Positions 1 through 9,682 are shown, counted from the stretch's first letter. The stretch: DNA of 64,000 nt from Bacteroidota bacterium (GCA_003153435.1 PLYR01000137.1:20356-84355); one strand, 5' to 3'. The notes: generated by a model not told the origin, from the sequence alone. Program-made: numbers and translations.

Positions 1-329
1 CCACGAGGGTCGCGTTCGGTATCGGCACTTCCTTTTTCTCCAGTAACCAATGAAAAGCGGGCAAACATTTTTGTTTGCTTCCCGATTTCCGAAAAAATAG
101 CCGCCTTTGTGAATTGGGAGATGTCATGAGTTACCGTAAATGTGCCGAAAGCGCCGGTCCCTTTGGCGTGTACCACACGTTCCGGTATTCGTTCCCGGTT
201 GAAATGAGCCATATCTTCCTGCAGAAAGTAATCTTGTATTAAGATAGGGCCTCTTTCTCCAGCGGTAAGGGAATTCTCATATTCGAAATAAGGTCTTCCA
301 CTGGCGGTAGTCAATTTTTTTTCTTCCAT
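1..329 (-). CDS. katA: Catalase, N-terminal part (cut by window edge)
   Basis: Translating the reverse strand from the ATG at 329 gives 109 codons and then the frame leaves the window, so only the N-terminus is present. The reading contains the block [18 protein letters not shown] and then [19 protein letters not shown]. The second block is the signature of haem mono-functional catalases; its VVH histidine is the distal catalytic residue. The enzyme converts hydrogen peroxide to water and oxygen in the cytoplasm. Its ATG lies 7 bases after the stop of the yceI-like gene, so the two are probably co-transcribed. With the ferritin nearby this forms an oxidative-stress and iron group. The family is certain; the catalase clade cannot be judged from this fragment. 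Confidence 0.95.
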   Translation of the reverse strand, partial: MEEKKLTTASGRPYFEYENSLTAGERGPILIQDYFLQEDMAHFNRERIPERVVHAKGTGAFGTFTVTHDISQFTKAAIFSEIGKQTKMFARFSLVTGEKGSADTERDPR

Positions 330-336
330 GTCAGAT

Positions 337-945
337 TTATTTAATAGACGTTAACTTTTTCTCGTCTGAATTTAAAGTTGATGTCAATTCCATTTTCAAA
401 TCTGCAGGGTTACTTTTAATCAACTCTACTTCAGCCGAAATGATGATCTCTTCTCCTACCATCACTCCTCCCTTTTCAATAGACTCACTCCAGGCGAGGC
501 CCCATTCACTACGGTTTATGACCCCGTTCACGGTGAAGCCTGCTCGTTGATTCTTCCAGGGATCTGTGATGAGTCCTCCGAAAACCACATTCAGTTTGAT
601 GCTTTTGGTGATTCCTTTCAGGGTCAATTCACCCCAAAGATCGCGTTCCCCTTTCGAGTTGGCCTCCCCGATCTGGCTGGAAGTAAATGTGATTTGCTTG
701 TGGTTCTGCACATCAAAGAAATCTGCACTTTTCAGATGCTCGTCTCTTTTGAGGTCACCGGAGGCGATGGAACTGGCATCGACCCAAAGATCAATTTGAG
801 CAGTTGTAAAGTCGTTATCGGTGGTATAGATGTTGGCATCAAAAACTTTGAACGCTCCTTTTACATGAGAAATCATCAGGTGCCGGACTTTGAATTCCAG
901 CGTACTGTGTGATGGGTCTATGGACCATTTAGTTGATTTTGTCAT
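337..945 (-). CDS. YceI-like lipocalin-fold protein
   Basis: The 202-residue protein opens with [20 protein letters not shown], the hallmark start of the YceI domain, which fills residues 5-178 and includes the LTLKGITK strand. YceI proteins bind long isoprenoid or amphiphilic lipids inside a barrel. Many are periplasmic, but no signal peptide is visible here, so a cytoplasmic location is likely. A 24-residue polar tail follows the domain. The gene sits between a barrel-protein gene and katA on the same strand, with 7 bases to katA, suggesting a stress operon. YceI proteins are often induced by osmotic or acid stress; a role for this one is inference. Confidence 0.88.
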   Translation of the reverse strand: MTKSTKWSIDPSHSTLEFKVRHLMISHVKGAFKVFDANIYTTDNDFTTAQIDLWVDASSIASGDLKRDEHLKSADFFDVQNHKQITFTSSQIGEANSKGERDLWGELTLKGITKSIKLNVVFGGLITDPWKNQRAGFTVNGVINRSEWGLAWSESIEKGGVMVGEEIIISAEVELIKSNPADLKMELTSTLNSDEKKLTSIK

Positions 946-1002
946 TTTTCTTAAATTTAAGAGTGATGGTTAAGTGTTGATAGAAATGATAGACGTGTCG
1001 GA

Positions 1003-1644
1003 TCAGTATAAACGAAAACCGATCGTTGCCTGATACCAAACATTTTTATAGCGGGGAGTAGAAGCAGTTCCGTCTCCATTGTTGTTCTGTACATCCCATC
1101 CTGCTCTTGCTCCCAGAACCAAATGTTGAATGGTAATGTCAATTCCACATGTGAAACCGAGGATGTTTTTGCGTGGGTTGTCGTTTTCAAATGCTTGTTG
1201 CTGTAAAACACTGGTTGTCCCATTCGTAAACGCATCTGTCTGATGCATCAAATAAGAAAATTGTGGACCTACGAGCAGTGTGACAAACTTGCTGGGTTTA
1301 AGAGCAAATAACAAAGGAATATCCAGATAGGTGGTTGTACGGGTCATACTGTAATTGTCGCCCAACAATGTACCTGTTGAGGAGAACCCCTTTTGAGATA
1401 TCAAAGCTTCCGGTTGGATACCGATAAATTTTCCAATAGGCAGGCTCATGAACACTCCTGCGGCCAATCCAACTTTGGGACTCGCCTGGAATCCTTCTCC
1501 CTGGGAGTCATAAACGTTCGAGTAGTTTAGGCCGGCTTTCGCACCAAAGACAACTCTGTCTCTTGTGTCGGCAGCGTTTTCTTGTGCTTTTGTCATTCCT
1601 GGAATCATCCAGCACATTCCTAGTATTAAAAGTGCATTTTTCAT
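1003..1644 (-). CDS. Outer-membrane beta-barrel protein (porin family)
   Basis: I start it at ATG 1644 because the next residues, KNALLILGMCWMIPGMTKAQ, form a good signal peptide; the upstream extension to 1692 is polar and unlike an export signal. The remaining roughly 195 residues show alternating strands (GAKAGLNYSNVYD, GIQPEALISQKGF) and end in IGFRLY, an aromatic-ended last strand typical of outer-membrane barrels recognised by the Bam machine. It resembles the small PorT-like 'outer membrane beta-barrel' family common in Bacteroidota. Substrate and function are unknown. It may be the first gene of an operon with yceI and katA; the gap to yceI is 57 bases. Confidence 0.82.
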   Translation of the reverse strand: MKNALLILGMCWMIPGMTKAQENAADTRDRVVFGAKAGLNYSNVYDSQGEGFQASPKVGLAAGVFMSLPIGKFIGIQPEALISQKGFSSTGTLLGDNYSMTRTTTYLDIPLLFALKPSKFVTLLVGPQFSYLMHQTDAFTNGTTSVLQQQAFENDNPRKNILGFTCGIDITIQHLVLGARAGWDVQNNNGDGTASTPRYKNVWYQATIGFRLY

Positions 1645-1868
1645 AATATGAGTTTTTGGTTGTTTAGTTTTTGGTTGTAGTGAACAGGACAAAGGTGCGA
1701 TGACATCAGCCTGTTTGAATTACATAAGTCAGGCCTTTCTTTATATTCTTTACGTATTGAATGAATCAAAATGAGTGAATTCTATAACCTGTCGGGAGAA
1801 TTATGTAACACAGACTCTGGGTTCCATGTTCATCTTTGTCGGATGAAACAGTTAAATCGGATTACTAT

Positions 1869-2420
1869 ATGAAAACCAACAGACTAAGTCAAACATTGAC
1901 TGATGCATTAAATGCACAGATGACTAAAGAAGCTCATGCTTCTCAGATTTACTTGTCTTATGGTGCCTGGGCCAGCAGCAAAGGGTTTGGCGGAGTAGCT
2001 AATTTCCTGTTCAGGCATGCCCAGGAGGAACGAAATCACATGATGAAAGTTTTGGAATATATCCTGAGAAGAGGAGGAGAAGTAGTGGTCATTGCCATTC
2101 CAGCACCCCCTGATCATCCGGCAACGCTATATGAATGTTTTGAAAGTGTTTTTACTCATGAAGTGGGTAATACAAAGTCTATCCATAGTCTCGTAAAAAT
2201 GAGTTTTCAGGAAGAAGATTGGGCTACCTGGAATTTCTTACAATGGTTCGTAAAGGAACAGGTGGAAGAAGAAACATTTGCAATGAACCTTTTGGATAAG
2301 TTCAGGATAGCCGGTGGCACCAAAGTGAGTGGGGAAACCTTGTATGAATTGGATAAGGATTTGGGAAAAACCAACGGAGAGGCAATTTCAGCCCAGAAAG
2401 TAACTGCAGAGAAGCCGTGA
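1869..2420 (+). CDS. ftnA: Ferritin
   Basis: The 183-residue product is a four-helix ferritin that oxidises and stores iron as a mineral core in a 24-mer. Ferroxidase ligands are visible: E in MTKEAHASQIYLSY, the EERNHMM pair (E and H) in helix B, E in FTHEVGN, and the FLQWFVKEQVEEE stretch in helix D. ATG 1869 is chosen over a TTG at 1836 because the family's helix A begins just after it. The gene is divergent from the barrel-yceI-katA group, so iron storage and peroxide removal face one shared upstream region. No clear promoter box was found. Confidence 0.93.
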   Translation: MKTNRLSQTLTDALNAQMTKEAHASQIYLSYGAWASSKGFGGVANFLFRHAQEERNHMMKVLEYILRRGGEVVVIAIPAPPDHPATLYECFESVFTHEVGNTKSIHSLVKMSFQEEDWATWNFLQWFVKEQVEEETFAMNLLDKFRIAGGTKVSGETLYELDKDLGKTNGEAISAQKVTAEKP

Positions 2421-2804
2421 AGAACGGAGCTGCATTCTGCAAGAATTAAATCGTTTATCAAGCCAATTAAGCTTGCAACAAGCAATCGGCTCTTTGAGAC
2501 TGAATTATACTGGTGATGAGGAGAAATACCTATCTTTGAACCTACAAGTCAGTCCGGTTTTAGGTACCGTTTACAACCCATTTCTCATCAACATTATAAC
2601 GGGACCGGTATAGCATCCCTTCTTGGGGTCAGGAATTTCATCTCTCATTGGTTTATCACAGTCTTGCCAAATTCAGAAAGCATCCTGCTTAATTGTGGGA
2701 AATAAGATGTTTTTGAATTTACGAGGTATTTTCGGAAGAAAATGTAAACGACAGATGCTGAAGGATAATCCTGGTATTGACTAAATTTTGCAACAAACTT
2801 CCAA
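2421..2804. other. Intergenic region, 384 bases, nothing recognised
   Basis: This gap lies between the ferritin gene and the CheB-CheR hybrid kinase. I see no reading frame with a plausible protein, no strong hairpin and no clear TAnnTTTG box. It should hold the promoter of the kinase gene. Confidence 0.5.
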
Positions 2805-5800
2805 ATGAAAGCGATAGATAGGGTCAAGAAGCAGCCGGTCATTAAAATTACGGCGAAGGAAGAACTATTTCCTATAGTAGCCATTGGGGCATCTGTCGGA
2901 GGGCTTGAAGCAATGAGTCTTTTGCTGAAAAATTTACCGGCCGACACCGGAATGGCATTTATATATGTGCAGCATCTGAGTCCTGATCATAAAAGCCTGC
3001 TTACCTCCATTTTGTCCAAAATAACCAAAATGAACGTGCAGGAAATAACGGACATGGAGCATATGGAGCCGAATCATGTGTATGTGATTCCGCACGACAA
3101 GGGAATTCAGGTTACAGACGGGCATATTAAACTCCTTCCCCGCCCTAAAAACAGCGCCACTAACCTATCCATTGATGTTCTTTTTTCTTCTCTTTCTCTA
3201 ACACATGGAAATCAAGTGATAGGAGTGATTCTTTCCGGTAATGCAAACGATGGGACCGAAGGTTTAAAAGCAATCAAAAAAGAAGGGGGAATTACCTTTG
3301 CTCAGGACCATTCGGCTCATGCAACCAGCATGCCCAATTCTGCCATTGCGGCCGGTGTTGTTGATTTTGTTTTGCCTCCCAAAGAAATTGCTCGCAAGTT
3401 AATTGAGATCAGCAAAAGGACGCCTGATAGTCTGAGTTCGACCGAATCAGGGAAGCTAACTCCTGCCAAAGAGAGCAGCACCGGCTTTCAGGCCATATTC
3501 GATTTGTTATTTAAGAAGACTGGGGTAGATTTTAGTCACTATAAAATGTCCACAATCAAAAGGCGTCTTAATCATAGAATGCTTCATCTGGGAATCAAAA
3601 CTCCTGAGGAGTATGTAAAAGTATTGCTTGGAAAGAGTAAGGAAGTGGAAGAACTGTACAACGACCTTCTGATTAACGTTACCAGTTTTTTTCGCGATGC
3701 GGATGTCTTTCGTTACCTGAAAGGAACCTTTCTTCCAAAGCTATTGAAACAAAAGGAGCCCGATGAGACATTAAGAATATGGGTAGCAGCTTGCTCTACG
3801 GGACAGGAGGCTTACTCACTTGCCATGATGCTTACTGAGCTGCAAGAACAAAAAGATCACAAAATACCTTTTCAGATTTTTGCAACGGATCTGAGTGAAC
3901 AAGCCATTCGCACGGCAAGAATCGGGGATTATTCTCTTGAGGACTTGAAAAATGTTTCTAAAAGGCAGAAAGAGAGATTCTTTATAAAAACCGGTGAAAA
4001 GTACAGAGTCATAAAGGAATTACGCGAAACCTGCGTATTTGCTCCCCACAATGTTCTACGCGACCCACCTTTCTCCCGTATTGATTTTGTAAGTTGCTGC
4101 AACCTCCTTATTTATTTTGACACCGCTGCACAAAAGAAGGTGTTCTCTACCCTTCATTTTGCAATGAGAGAAAATGGATTCTTAATGCTTGGAAAAGCGG
4201 AGAGCGTGGGTACATCGTCACCGCTATTTTCACGGATTAACAATAAATTCAAAATTTATTCCAGGAAGAAGCATACCGGAGTGCGTAAAATACCCGAACT
4301 GATCCCTCGATTTCCACGGGCTAATCTCCTTAAGCTACCCATTCATGCTGGAAAGACTCAAAACGCGAACCCATCGGGTATTGCAAATGCGGTAGATACC
4401 ATTCTTCTTGCCAAACACATGCCAGCCTGCGCAGTGGTCAATAAAGAGATGGAAATCCTGGAACTGAGGGGACCTTTTTCGCAATTTCTGGAGCACCCAC
4501 CTGGTAAAGCCAGTCTGAATATATTGAAAATGACAAGACCTGAATTTGCGTTCGAACTCCGGGATGCTATTCAAAAGGTGATTAAAACGAAGAAACTGGT
4601 TACGAAGTCTGATATTGAGCTCAAAATTGATTCAGTCTCTCAAAGAATGTCTATAGAGGTCAGTCTTCTCAAAATTGAATGGGATGAACCCCTCCTTTTA
4701 GTTGTTTTTACCCTGCAAGGTAAAGTTGAGAATGAAGAGGCTTCTGGAAAAAGCAAAGGTGATTATTCCAATCAAAAGGACAAGAGAATAGATAAGCTCT
4801 CGGAGGAGTTAAGCAAGGCAAGGAAGGAAATGAATGCCGTTATTGAATCTCAGGAAGCCACCTATGAGGAGTTACAGGCCGCAAATGAAGAGATTGTCTC
4901 CACCAATGAGGAGTTTCAGACTCTGAATGAGGAGCTGGAAACATCGAAGGAAGAAATTGAAGCTACCAACGAAGAATTGTTATCCACTAATCAGGAATTG
5001 CAAACCCGTCATGACCTGCTGACAGAATCGTATGAGTATTCAGAAGCGATCATCGCTACCATCCACGAACCGATGCTGGTGTTGAACAAGGACCTCCATG
5101 TAAAATCTGCCAACAAATCTTTCTATGATACGTTTCTTGTAAAGAAGCAGGAAACGGAAGGAGTGTTTTTATTCGACCTGGGCAATAAGCAATGGGATAT
5201 TCCAAAGCTTAGGGGACTGCTCAATGATATTGTTTCAAACAATACCAGTTTCAATAATTTCGAGGTCAATCATACCTTTCCAGGTATTGGCGAAAAGATT
5301 ATGCGTTTGAATGCGCATCGCATCATACAAAAGGTGCATTCGGAGCAGTTGATTCTTCTTGCCGTCGAGGATGTCACAGAACGAACTCTTTTGGCAGTAA
5401 AGGAACAGGAACTTCAAAAAAAGGAAAATCAAATTTCTGACCTTGCTGTAAAATCCAAGCAACAATTTTTGTCGAATATGAGCCATGAAATAAGAACCCC
5501 AATGAACTCGATTCTGGGTTTCACGAATGTGGTTCTTAAAACCAAACTCAGCGACGAGCAAAAACAATACATCAACGCCATTAAAGTTTCGGGTGATGCC
5601 CTGCTTGTGTTGATTAATGATATTCTGGATCTGGCAAAGGTGGATGCGGGAAAAATGACCTTTGAGCAAACCCCGTTTAACCTGGAAGAATCTGTTTCGA
5701 GTATGCTTTATCTTTTTGAGACCAAGTTTCAGGAAAAGAATCTTAAACTGATCAAGCAATTTGATCCTGCTATTCCAAGTGTCCTGGTGGGTGATCCGGT

Positions 5801-6587
5801 GCGATTACGTCAGATCGTATTAAACCTTATCAGCAATGCAATCAAGTTCACCCCCCAAGGGAGCATTACTTTAAATGTACGCTTGCTTACAGAAGACGAT
5901 AAAGATGTAAAGATTGAATTTTCGGTTACAGATACTGGAATTGGAATCCCGGAATCTCAATTGGCTCTGATATTTGATAATTTTCAACAGGCAAATGACC
6001 ATACATCCGGTACGTATGGTGGGACAGGCTTGGGTTTAGCCATTGTAAAGCAGCTGGTTGAATTGCAGGATGGTCAGCTTAAAGTTATCAGCAAAGAAGG
6101 CGTGGGTTCCACCTTTTCGTTCACCTTGCATTTTTCAAAGACAGAAATAAGAATAGAACCGGAAAGGAAGCAGATCACTAATGCCCCCATTGGTCTAAAT
6201 CGGGTGAAAATCCTGGTGGTTGATGACAGTGCGATGAATCAGCTCTTGATGAAAACCCTGCTCGAGGATTTTGGTTTTGAATTTGATATGGTTGATAACG
6301 GGAGAAAAGCGATTGAAAACTTGGAGAGAAACACGTATGATGTTGTTCTGATGGATTTACACATGCCTGAAATGAATGGATTTCAAGCCACAACCTATAT
6401 TCGCGACACACTTCAATCAAACGTTCCGATCATAGCACTTACCGCGGATGTCACCACCGTGGATATGGAGAAATGCAAATCATTCGGCATGAACGATTAC
6501 CTCTCCAAGCCAATTGACGAAAGTCTGTTATACAAAAAGATTGTGCAGTATCTGGATAAATCCAGGGACAACCCATCCATTTTCTGA
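2805..6587 (+). CDS. CheB-CheR-PAS-histidine kinase-receiver hybrid
   Basis: This 1260-residue signalling protein fuses, in order: a CheB methylesterase domain (about 20-205; catalytic S30 in GASVGG, H57, D149 in NANDG); a CheR methyltransferase domain (about 228-500, with SFFRDADVF and AACSTGQEAYSLA); a long coiled coil rich in NEEL repeats (about 655-745); a PAS-like domain (about 750-860); HisKA with phospho-accepting H894 in SHEIRTPMN; HATPase (DTGIGIP and GGTGLGLAI); and a C-terminal receiver with D1184 in VVLMDLHMP. It lacks the receiver that normally precedes CheB. No chemoreceptor, cheA or cheW is in the window, so the Che-type domains probably serve a non-chemotactic signalling role. 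It converges on the Hpt-kinase genes, which may be partners. Confidence 0.93.
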   Translation: MKAIDRVKKQPVIKITAKEELFPIVAIGASVGGLEAMSLLLKNLPADTGMAFIYVQHLSPDHKSLLTSILSKITKMNVQEITDMEHMEPNHVYVIPHDKGIQVTDGHIKLLPRPKNSATNLSIDVLFSSLSLTHGNQVIGVILSGNANDGTEGLKAIKKEGGITFAQDHSAHATSMPNSAIAAGVVDFVLPPKEIARKLIEISKRTPDSLSSTESGKLTPAKESSTGFQAIFDLLFKKTGVDFSHYKMSTIKRRLNHRMLHLGIKTPEEYVKVLLGKSKEVEELYNDLLINVTSFFRDADVFRYLKGTFLPKLLKQKEPDETLRIWVAACSTGQEAYSLAMMLTELQEQKDHKIPFQIFATDLSEQAIRTARIGDYSLEDLKNVSKRQKERFFIKTGEKYRVIKELRETCVFAPHNVLRDPPFSRIDFVSCCNLLIYFDTAAQKKVFSTLHFAMRENGFLMLGKAESVGTSSPLFSRINNKFKIYSRKKHTGVRKIPELIPRFPRANLLKLPIHAGKTQNANPSGIANAVDTILLAKHMPACAVVNKEMEILELRGPFSQFLEHPPGKASLNILKMTRPEFAFELRDAIQKVIKTKKLVTKSDIELKIDSVSQRMSIEVSLLKIEWDEPLLLVVFTLQGKVENEEASGKSKGDYSNQKDKRIDKLSEELSKARKEMNAVIESQEATYEELQAANEEIVSTNEEFQTLNEELETSKEEIEATNEELLSTNQELQTRHDLLTESYEYSEAIIATIHEPMLVLNKDLHVKSANKSFYDTFLVKKQETEGVFLFDLGNKQWDIPKLRGLLNDIVSNNTSFNNFEVNHTFPGIGEKIMRLNAHRIIQKVHSEQLILLAVEDVTERTLLAVKEQELQKKENQISDLAVKSKQQFLSNMSHEIRTPMNSILGFTNVVLKTKLSDEQKQYINAIKVSGDALLVLINDILDLAKVDAGKMTFEQTPFNLEESVSSMLYLFETKFQEKNLKLIKQFDPAIPSVLVGDPVRLRQIVLNLISNAIKFTPQGSITLNVRLLTEDDKDVKIEFSVTDTGIGIPESQLALIFDNFQQANDHTSGTYGGTGLGLAIVKQLVELQDGQLKVISKEGVGSTFSFTLHFSKTEIRIEPERKQITNAPIGLNRVKILVVDDSAMNQLLMKTLLEDFGFEFDMVDNGRKAIENLERNTYDVVLMDLHMPEMNGFQATTYIRDTLQSNVPIIALTADVTTVDMEKCKSFGMNDYLSKPIDESLLYKKIVQYLDKSRDNPSIF

Positions 6588-6619
6588 ACAACAAAACCGG
6601 AATCGGCTTGAATCTCCGG

Positions 6620-6997
6620 TCAATTGTATAGGGTTTTTTCCTTTTCCACTTCAGCCAAAGCCTGTCCGCAAATCAGGTTGAGCTGCAGACTCAGCTCCCT
6701 GATCTGCTCAATCCCGGAGCCTTCCATACTCAAGCGTTCCATTTCCTTAAGGATAGGATTCAGTACCGTGATCCCCAGAATAGCGACAGACGATTTCATC
6801 GTATGGGCAAACCTCCTGGTAATTTCATAGTCGTTTTTCAAAATAGCATCGTTAATTCCATTCAACTCTTCTGGGATTTGCTGAAGAAAGATGTCCATAA
6901 TCCCAAGTATCAAATGTTTTTTGGAATTCATGATTTCAGACAGATAGCTGAAATTGCATACGGATCCGTTAACGGAGGTTAATTCATTATTTGTCAT
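6620..6997 (-). CDS. Histidine phosphotransfer (Hpt) protein
   Basis: A 125-residue single-domain Hpt protein. The phospho-accepting histidine is H65 in RRFAHTMKSSVAILG, inside a predicted four-helix bundle. Such proteins pass phosphate from a hybrid kinase receiver to a separate response regulator. I start it at the ATG 6997, giving MTNNELTSV; the frame is open further up but would overlap the upstream kinase by 65 bases instead of 11. The 11-base overlap with the hybrid kinase gene (stop at 6987) argues that they are translated together and that this Hpt serves that kinase. Confidence 0.88.
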   Translation of the reverse strand: MTNNELTSVNGSVCNFSYLSEIMNSKKHLILGIMDIFLQQIPEELNGINDAILKNDYEITRRFAHTMKSSVAILGITVLNPILKEMERLSMEGSGIEQIRELSLQLNLICGQALAEVEKEKTLYN

Positions 6998-8390
6998 GGG
7001 AGATAAGAGTGAAGGTGAGATCATATATTTTTTCAAAAAGAAGATTGGCATTAATTGGTTTGGAAATGTAATCGTTCATTCCGAGACTTAAACATTTCTC
7101 TTTTTCTCCTGCCATCGCGTGTGCGGTCATGGCAATGATTGGTATTTTACTTCTTAATTCCTTTCGGATAATACCGGTGGCCTCGTAGCCATTCATTACC
7201 GGCATTTCCATATCCATGAGGATGATGTCGAAGTGTCCTTCTTTCAATTTTTCAATTCCCACACTTCCATTTTCAGCAACCTGAACTTTCAAATTGTATT
7301 CCGAAAACAAGCTAAGAATCAATTTAACATTCAACACGTTGTCTTCTACCAATAGAATATCAAGCTTGCTCAACTCCTTCATATTATAGTTTTCTCCGGC
7401 GTGCACTTGTGCAGGCAATGTTTCCACAGATTTTTTATAGGGTATGAAAAAGGAGAAGGTGGATCCAACTTTTAACTCGCTTTTCACAGACAAAGCCCCT
7501 CCCTGAAGTTCGATAAGTTGTTTTGCAATGCTCAGTCCCAGTCCTGTACCCCCATATTTCCGGGTAATGTGTGACTCCGCCTGACGGAAACGTTCAAAGA
7601 TATGCTCCAGTTTATCAGGAGGTATCCCGATTCCAGTGTCTTCAATGGTAAAGCACAGTGTGATAACATCATTCTCGCTTTTAAGAACCTTGGCAGAAAC
7701 ATGTATTTTCCCTTTCGGGGTAAACTTGATGGCATTTCCAACAAGGTTGATAATTATTTGCGTTAGTCTGGTCGGATCACCGAACAGACTATCGGGCACA
7801 TGCACATCGCAACTGAACATCAATTCGAGATCTTTCTCTTTTGCTTTCCCCATCATCATCACACTCAGCGATTTGAAGATATCCTTTACACTGAAGGTGT
7901 GTTCTTCAAACGTCATCATTCCGGCTTCAATCTTTGATATGTCCAGGATATCATTGATGATGGTTAACAGGTTTTCTCCGGCTGATTTGATGGTCTTAAC
8001 ATATTCCATTTCTTTTACTGCCAGATCTCCTTTTGAAAGGATGTCTGAAAAGCCGATAATGGCATTCATCGGGGTACGGATTTCATGACTCATGTTGGCA
8101 AGAAAAGCTTCCTTCAGCTTAGTCGATTCCTCTGCCTTTTCCTTTGCCTCACTGTAATCTTCCAATATATTCAAAACGGCACGTTGTGTTCGTTCCATAT
8201 TGGTTTTCTCTTCGCTATAGTCATCCAATATATTCAGTAAGGCTCTCTGACTATCTTCGGCATGAAATTTTTCAACGGAATAATCCTCTAGAATATTCAA
8301 AAGCGCATTTTGGGTGTTTTGCTGATCGGCCGTTTCCTGGGAAATCAGCAGGTCCTCCTCATGGTGCAATGTTCTCAACAAATCATTCAT
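6987..8390 (-). CDS. Hybrid histidine kinase with 21-residue linker repeats
   Basis: The 467-residue protein has no PAS or membrane segment. Residues 28-90 hold three copies of a 21-residue helical unit (core ALLNILEDYSEEK), followed by HisKA with H102 in SHEIRTPMNA, a HATPase domain (NLVGNAIKF, DTGIGIP, GGTGLGLSI) and a C-terminal receiver with D393 in IILMDMEMP. The repeats are exact multiples of a heptad and look like a signalling helix. The triple-PAS gene ends 11 bases upstream and the Hpt gene overlaps the end. The simplest reading is a kinase whose sensor half is encoded separately just upstream. Confidence 0.92.
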   Translation of the reverse strand: MNDLLRTLHHEEDLLISQETADQQNTQNALLNILEDYSVEKFHAEDSQRALLNILDDYSEEKTNMERTQRAVLNILEDYSEAKEKAEESTKLKEAFLANMSHEIRTPMNAIIGFSDILSKGDLAVKEMEYVKTIKSAGENLLTIINDILDISKIEAGMMTFEEHTFSVKDIFKSLSVMMMGKAKEKDLELMFSCDVHVPDSLFGDPTRLTQIIINLVGNAIKFTPKGKIHVSAKVLKSENDVITLCFTIEDTGIGIPPDKLEHIFERFRQAESHITRKYGGTGLGLSIAKQLIELQGGALSVKSELKVGSTFSFFIPYKKSVETLPAQVHAGENYNMKELSKLDILLVEDNVLNVKLILSLFSEYNLKVQVAENGSVGIEKLKEGHFDIILMDMEMPVMNGYEATGIIRKELRSKIPIIAMTAHAMAGEKEKCLSLGMNDYISKPINANLLFEKIYDLTFTLISHDK

Positions 8391-8401
8391 GTGAATGTTT
8401 T

Positions 8402-9682
8402 TTAACTTGATACTTTCCCTCTTAGTTCTTCAATCTCCTTCTTTAACTCAATCATTTTGAGTTCTCGTCCTACCGTCAGTTTCCGGAACCGTTCCAACTC
8501 TTCAATCCTCATCAGTTCCTTTTCCCTGCCGGCAATTTCCCTTTCGGCAAGCTGCTTTTGGGCTGTAATGTCCCTGGCTACGATCACTACTCCGAGTACA
8601 TTTCCCCGGTCATCCTTATAAACAGATCCGTTAAAGAGCACATCCGTAAGTTTACCGCCTTTGTGACGAAGTTTAAGGGGGGAGTCAATAACAAATCCTT
8701 TTGCAAACACTTCCTGGTATACATCCCGTGCTTTCTGAGGTTCAGTGAAGTAATCGAAGAAGTCGGAGCCAATCAGCTTCTCCCGTTCAATACCGGTAAT
8801 ATTCACCGTTGCTTCATTCATGTCGGTGATTTTGCCTTCTGTACTGATAGTTACGAGTGGATCGAGACTGGCTTCAATAAGACTGAGTGAATATTTGGAA
8901 AGAAGCTTTTGTGCCGTTACATCCCGGGCTACAATAACAACTCCCAGTACATTTCCCCGGTCATCCTTGTATACCGAGCCGTTGAATAAAACATCGGTCA
9001 GTTTGCCGTTTTTGTGCCTAAGGGTAAGCGGAGAGTCTGCTACGGAACCTTTGGCGAATACTTCTTGGTAAACTTCCCTAGCTTTTTGGGGTTCTGTAAA
9101 ATAGTCGAAGAAATCCGATCCAATCAATTTTTCCCGCTCTATCCCGGTAATATTGACCATGGCTTCATTCATATCTGTGATTTTACCCTCTGTGCTTATG
9201 GTTACTAAGGGATCCAGACTGGCTTCAATTAAACTGAGAGAATATCTGGACAATAACTTCTGAGCCGTTACATCTCTGGCAACAATTACCACTCCTAGCA
9301 CGTTTCCTTTATCATCCTTATAAACCGATCCGTTAAACAGAACATCCGTCAGCTTACCGTTTTTATGACGCAACGTCAATGGAGAGTCGGCAACAGAGCC
9401 TTTAGCAAAAACTTCCTGATACACCTCACGTGCCTTTTGAGGTTCGGTGAAATAATCGAAGAAATCGGAACCAATCAGTTTTTCCCGTTCAATACCTGTG
9501 ATGTTCATCGTAGCCTCGTTCATGTCGGTTATTTTTCCTTCTGTGCTGATGGTTACAAGGGGGTCAAGACTGGCTTCAATAAGGCTTCTTGCATATTCCG
9601 ACGACTGCTTTTGAGTTACCAAAGCACTCTGCAAAGGGGAGCCTTCTTTTCCTTTTTGGAATAAGGGATTGGTTGGGAGCAT
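8402..9682 (-). CDS. Triple-PAS sensor protein
   Basis: The 426-residue protein is built of three PAS domains in exact 117-residue register, beginning at LIEASLDPLV (residues 34, 151 and 268). They are about 93-97% identical in protein. Each has the PAS core (TDMNEA, FFDYFTEPQKA, VLFNGSVYKD, VIVARD-TAQK). A coiled-coil tail with ERFRKLTVGRELKMIELKKE, a linker normally seen inside PAS-kinases, closes the protein. There is no kinase, output or membrane domain. The gene is 11 bases upstream of a kinase that lacks a sensor, so the two probably work as one split sensor kinase. The signal sensed is unknown. Confidence 0.9.
   Translation of the reverse strand: MLPTNPLFQKGKEGSPLQSALVTQKQSSEYARSLIEASLDPLVTISTEGKITDMNEATMNITGIEREKLIGSDFFDYFTEPQKAREVYQEVFAKGSVADSPLTLRHKNGKLTDVLFNGSVYKDDKGNVLGVVIVARDVTAQKLLSRYSLSLIEASLDPLVTISTEGKITDMNEAMVNITGIEREKLIGSDFFDYFTEPQKAREVYQEVFAKGSVADSPLTLRHKNGKLTDVLFNGSVYKDDRGNVLGVVIVARDVTAQKLLSKYSLSLIEASLDPLVTISTEGKITDMNEATVNITGIEREKLIGSDFFDYFTEPQKARDVYQEVFAKGFVIDSPLKLRHKGGKLTDVLFNGSVYKDDRGNVLGVVIVARDITAQKQLAEREIAGREKELMRIEELERFRKLTVGRELKMIELKKEIEELRGKVSS

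Noticed and set aside
1836-1868. Ferritin start at TTG 1836
   Set aside because: It adds 11 residues not seen in ferritins; ATG 1869 fits the family start.
6596-6620. Terminator between the hybrid kinase and Hpt genes
   Set aside because: ACCGGA and TCCGGT form only a 6-base stem without a T-run and overlap the Hpt stop codon.
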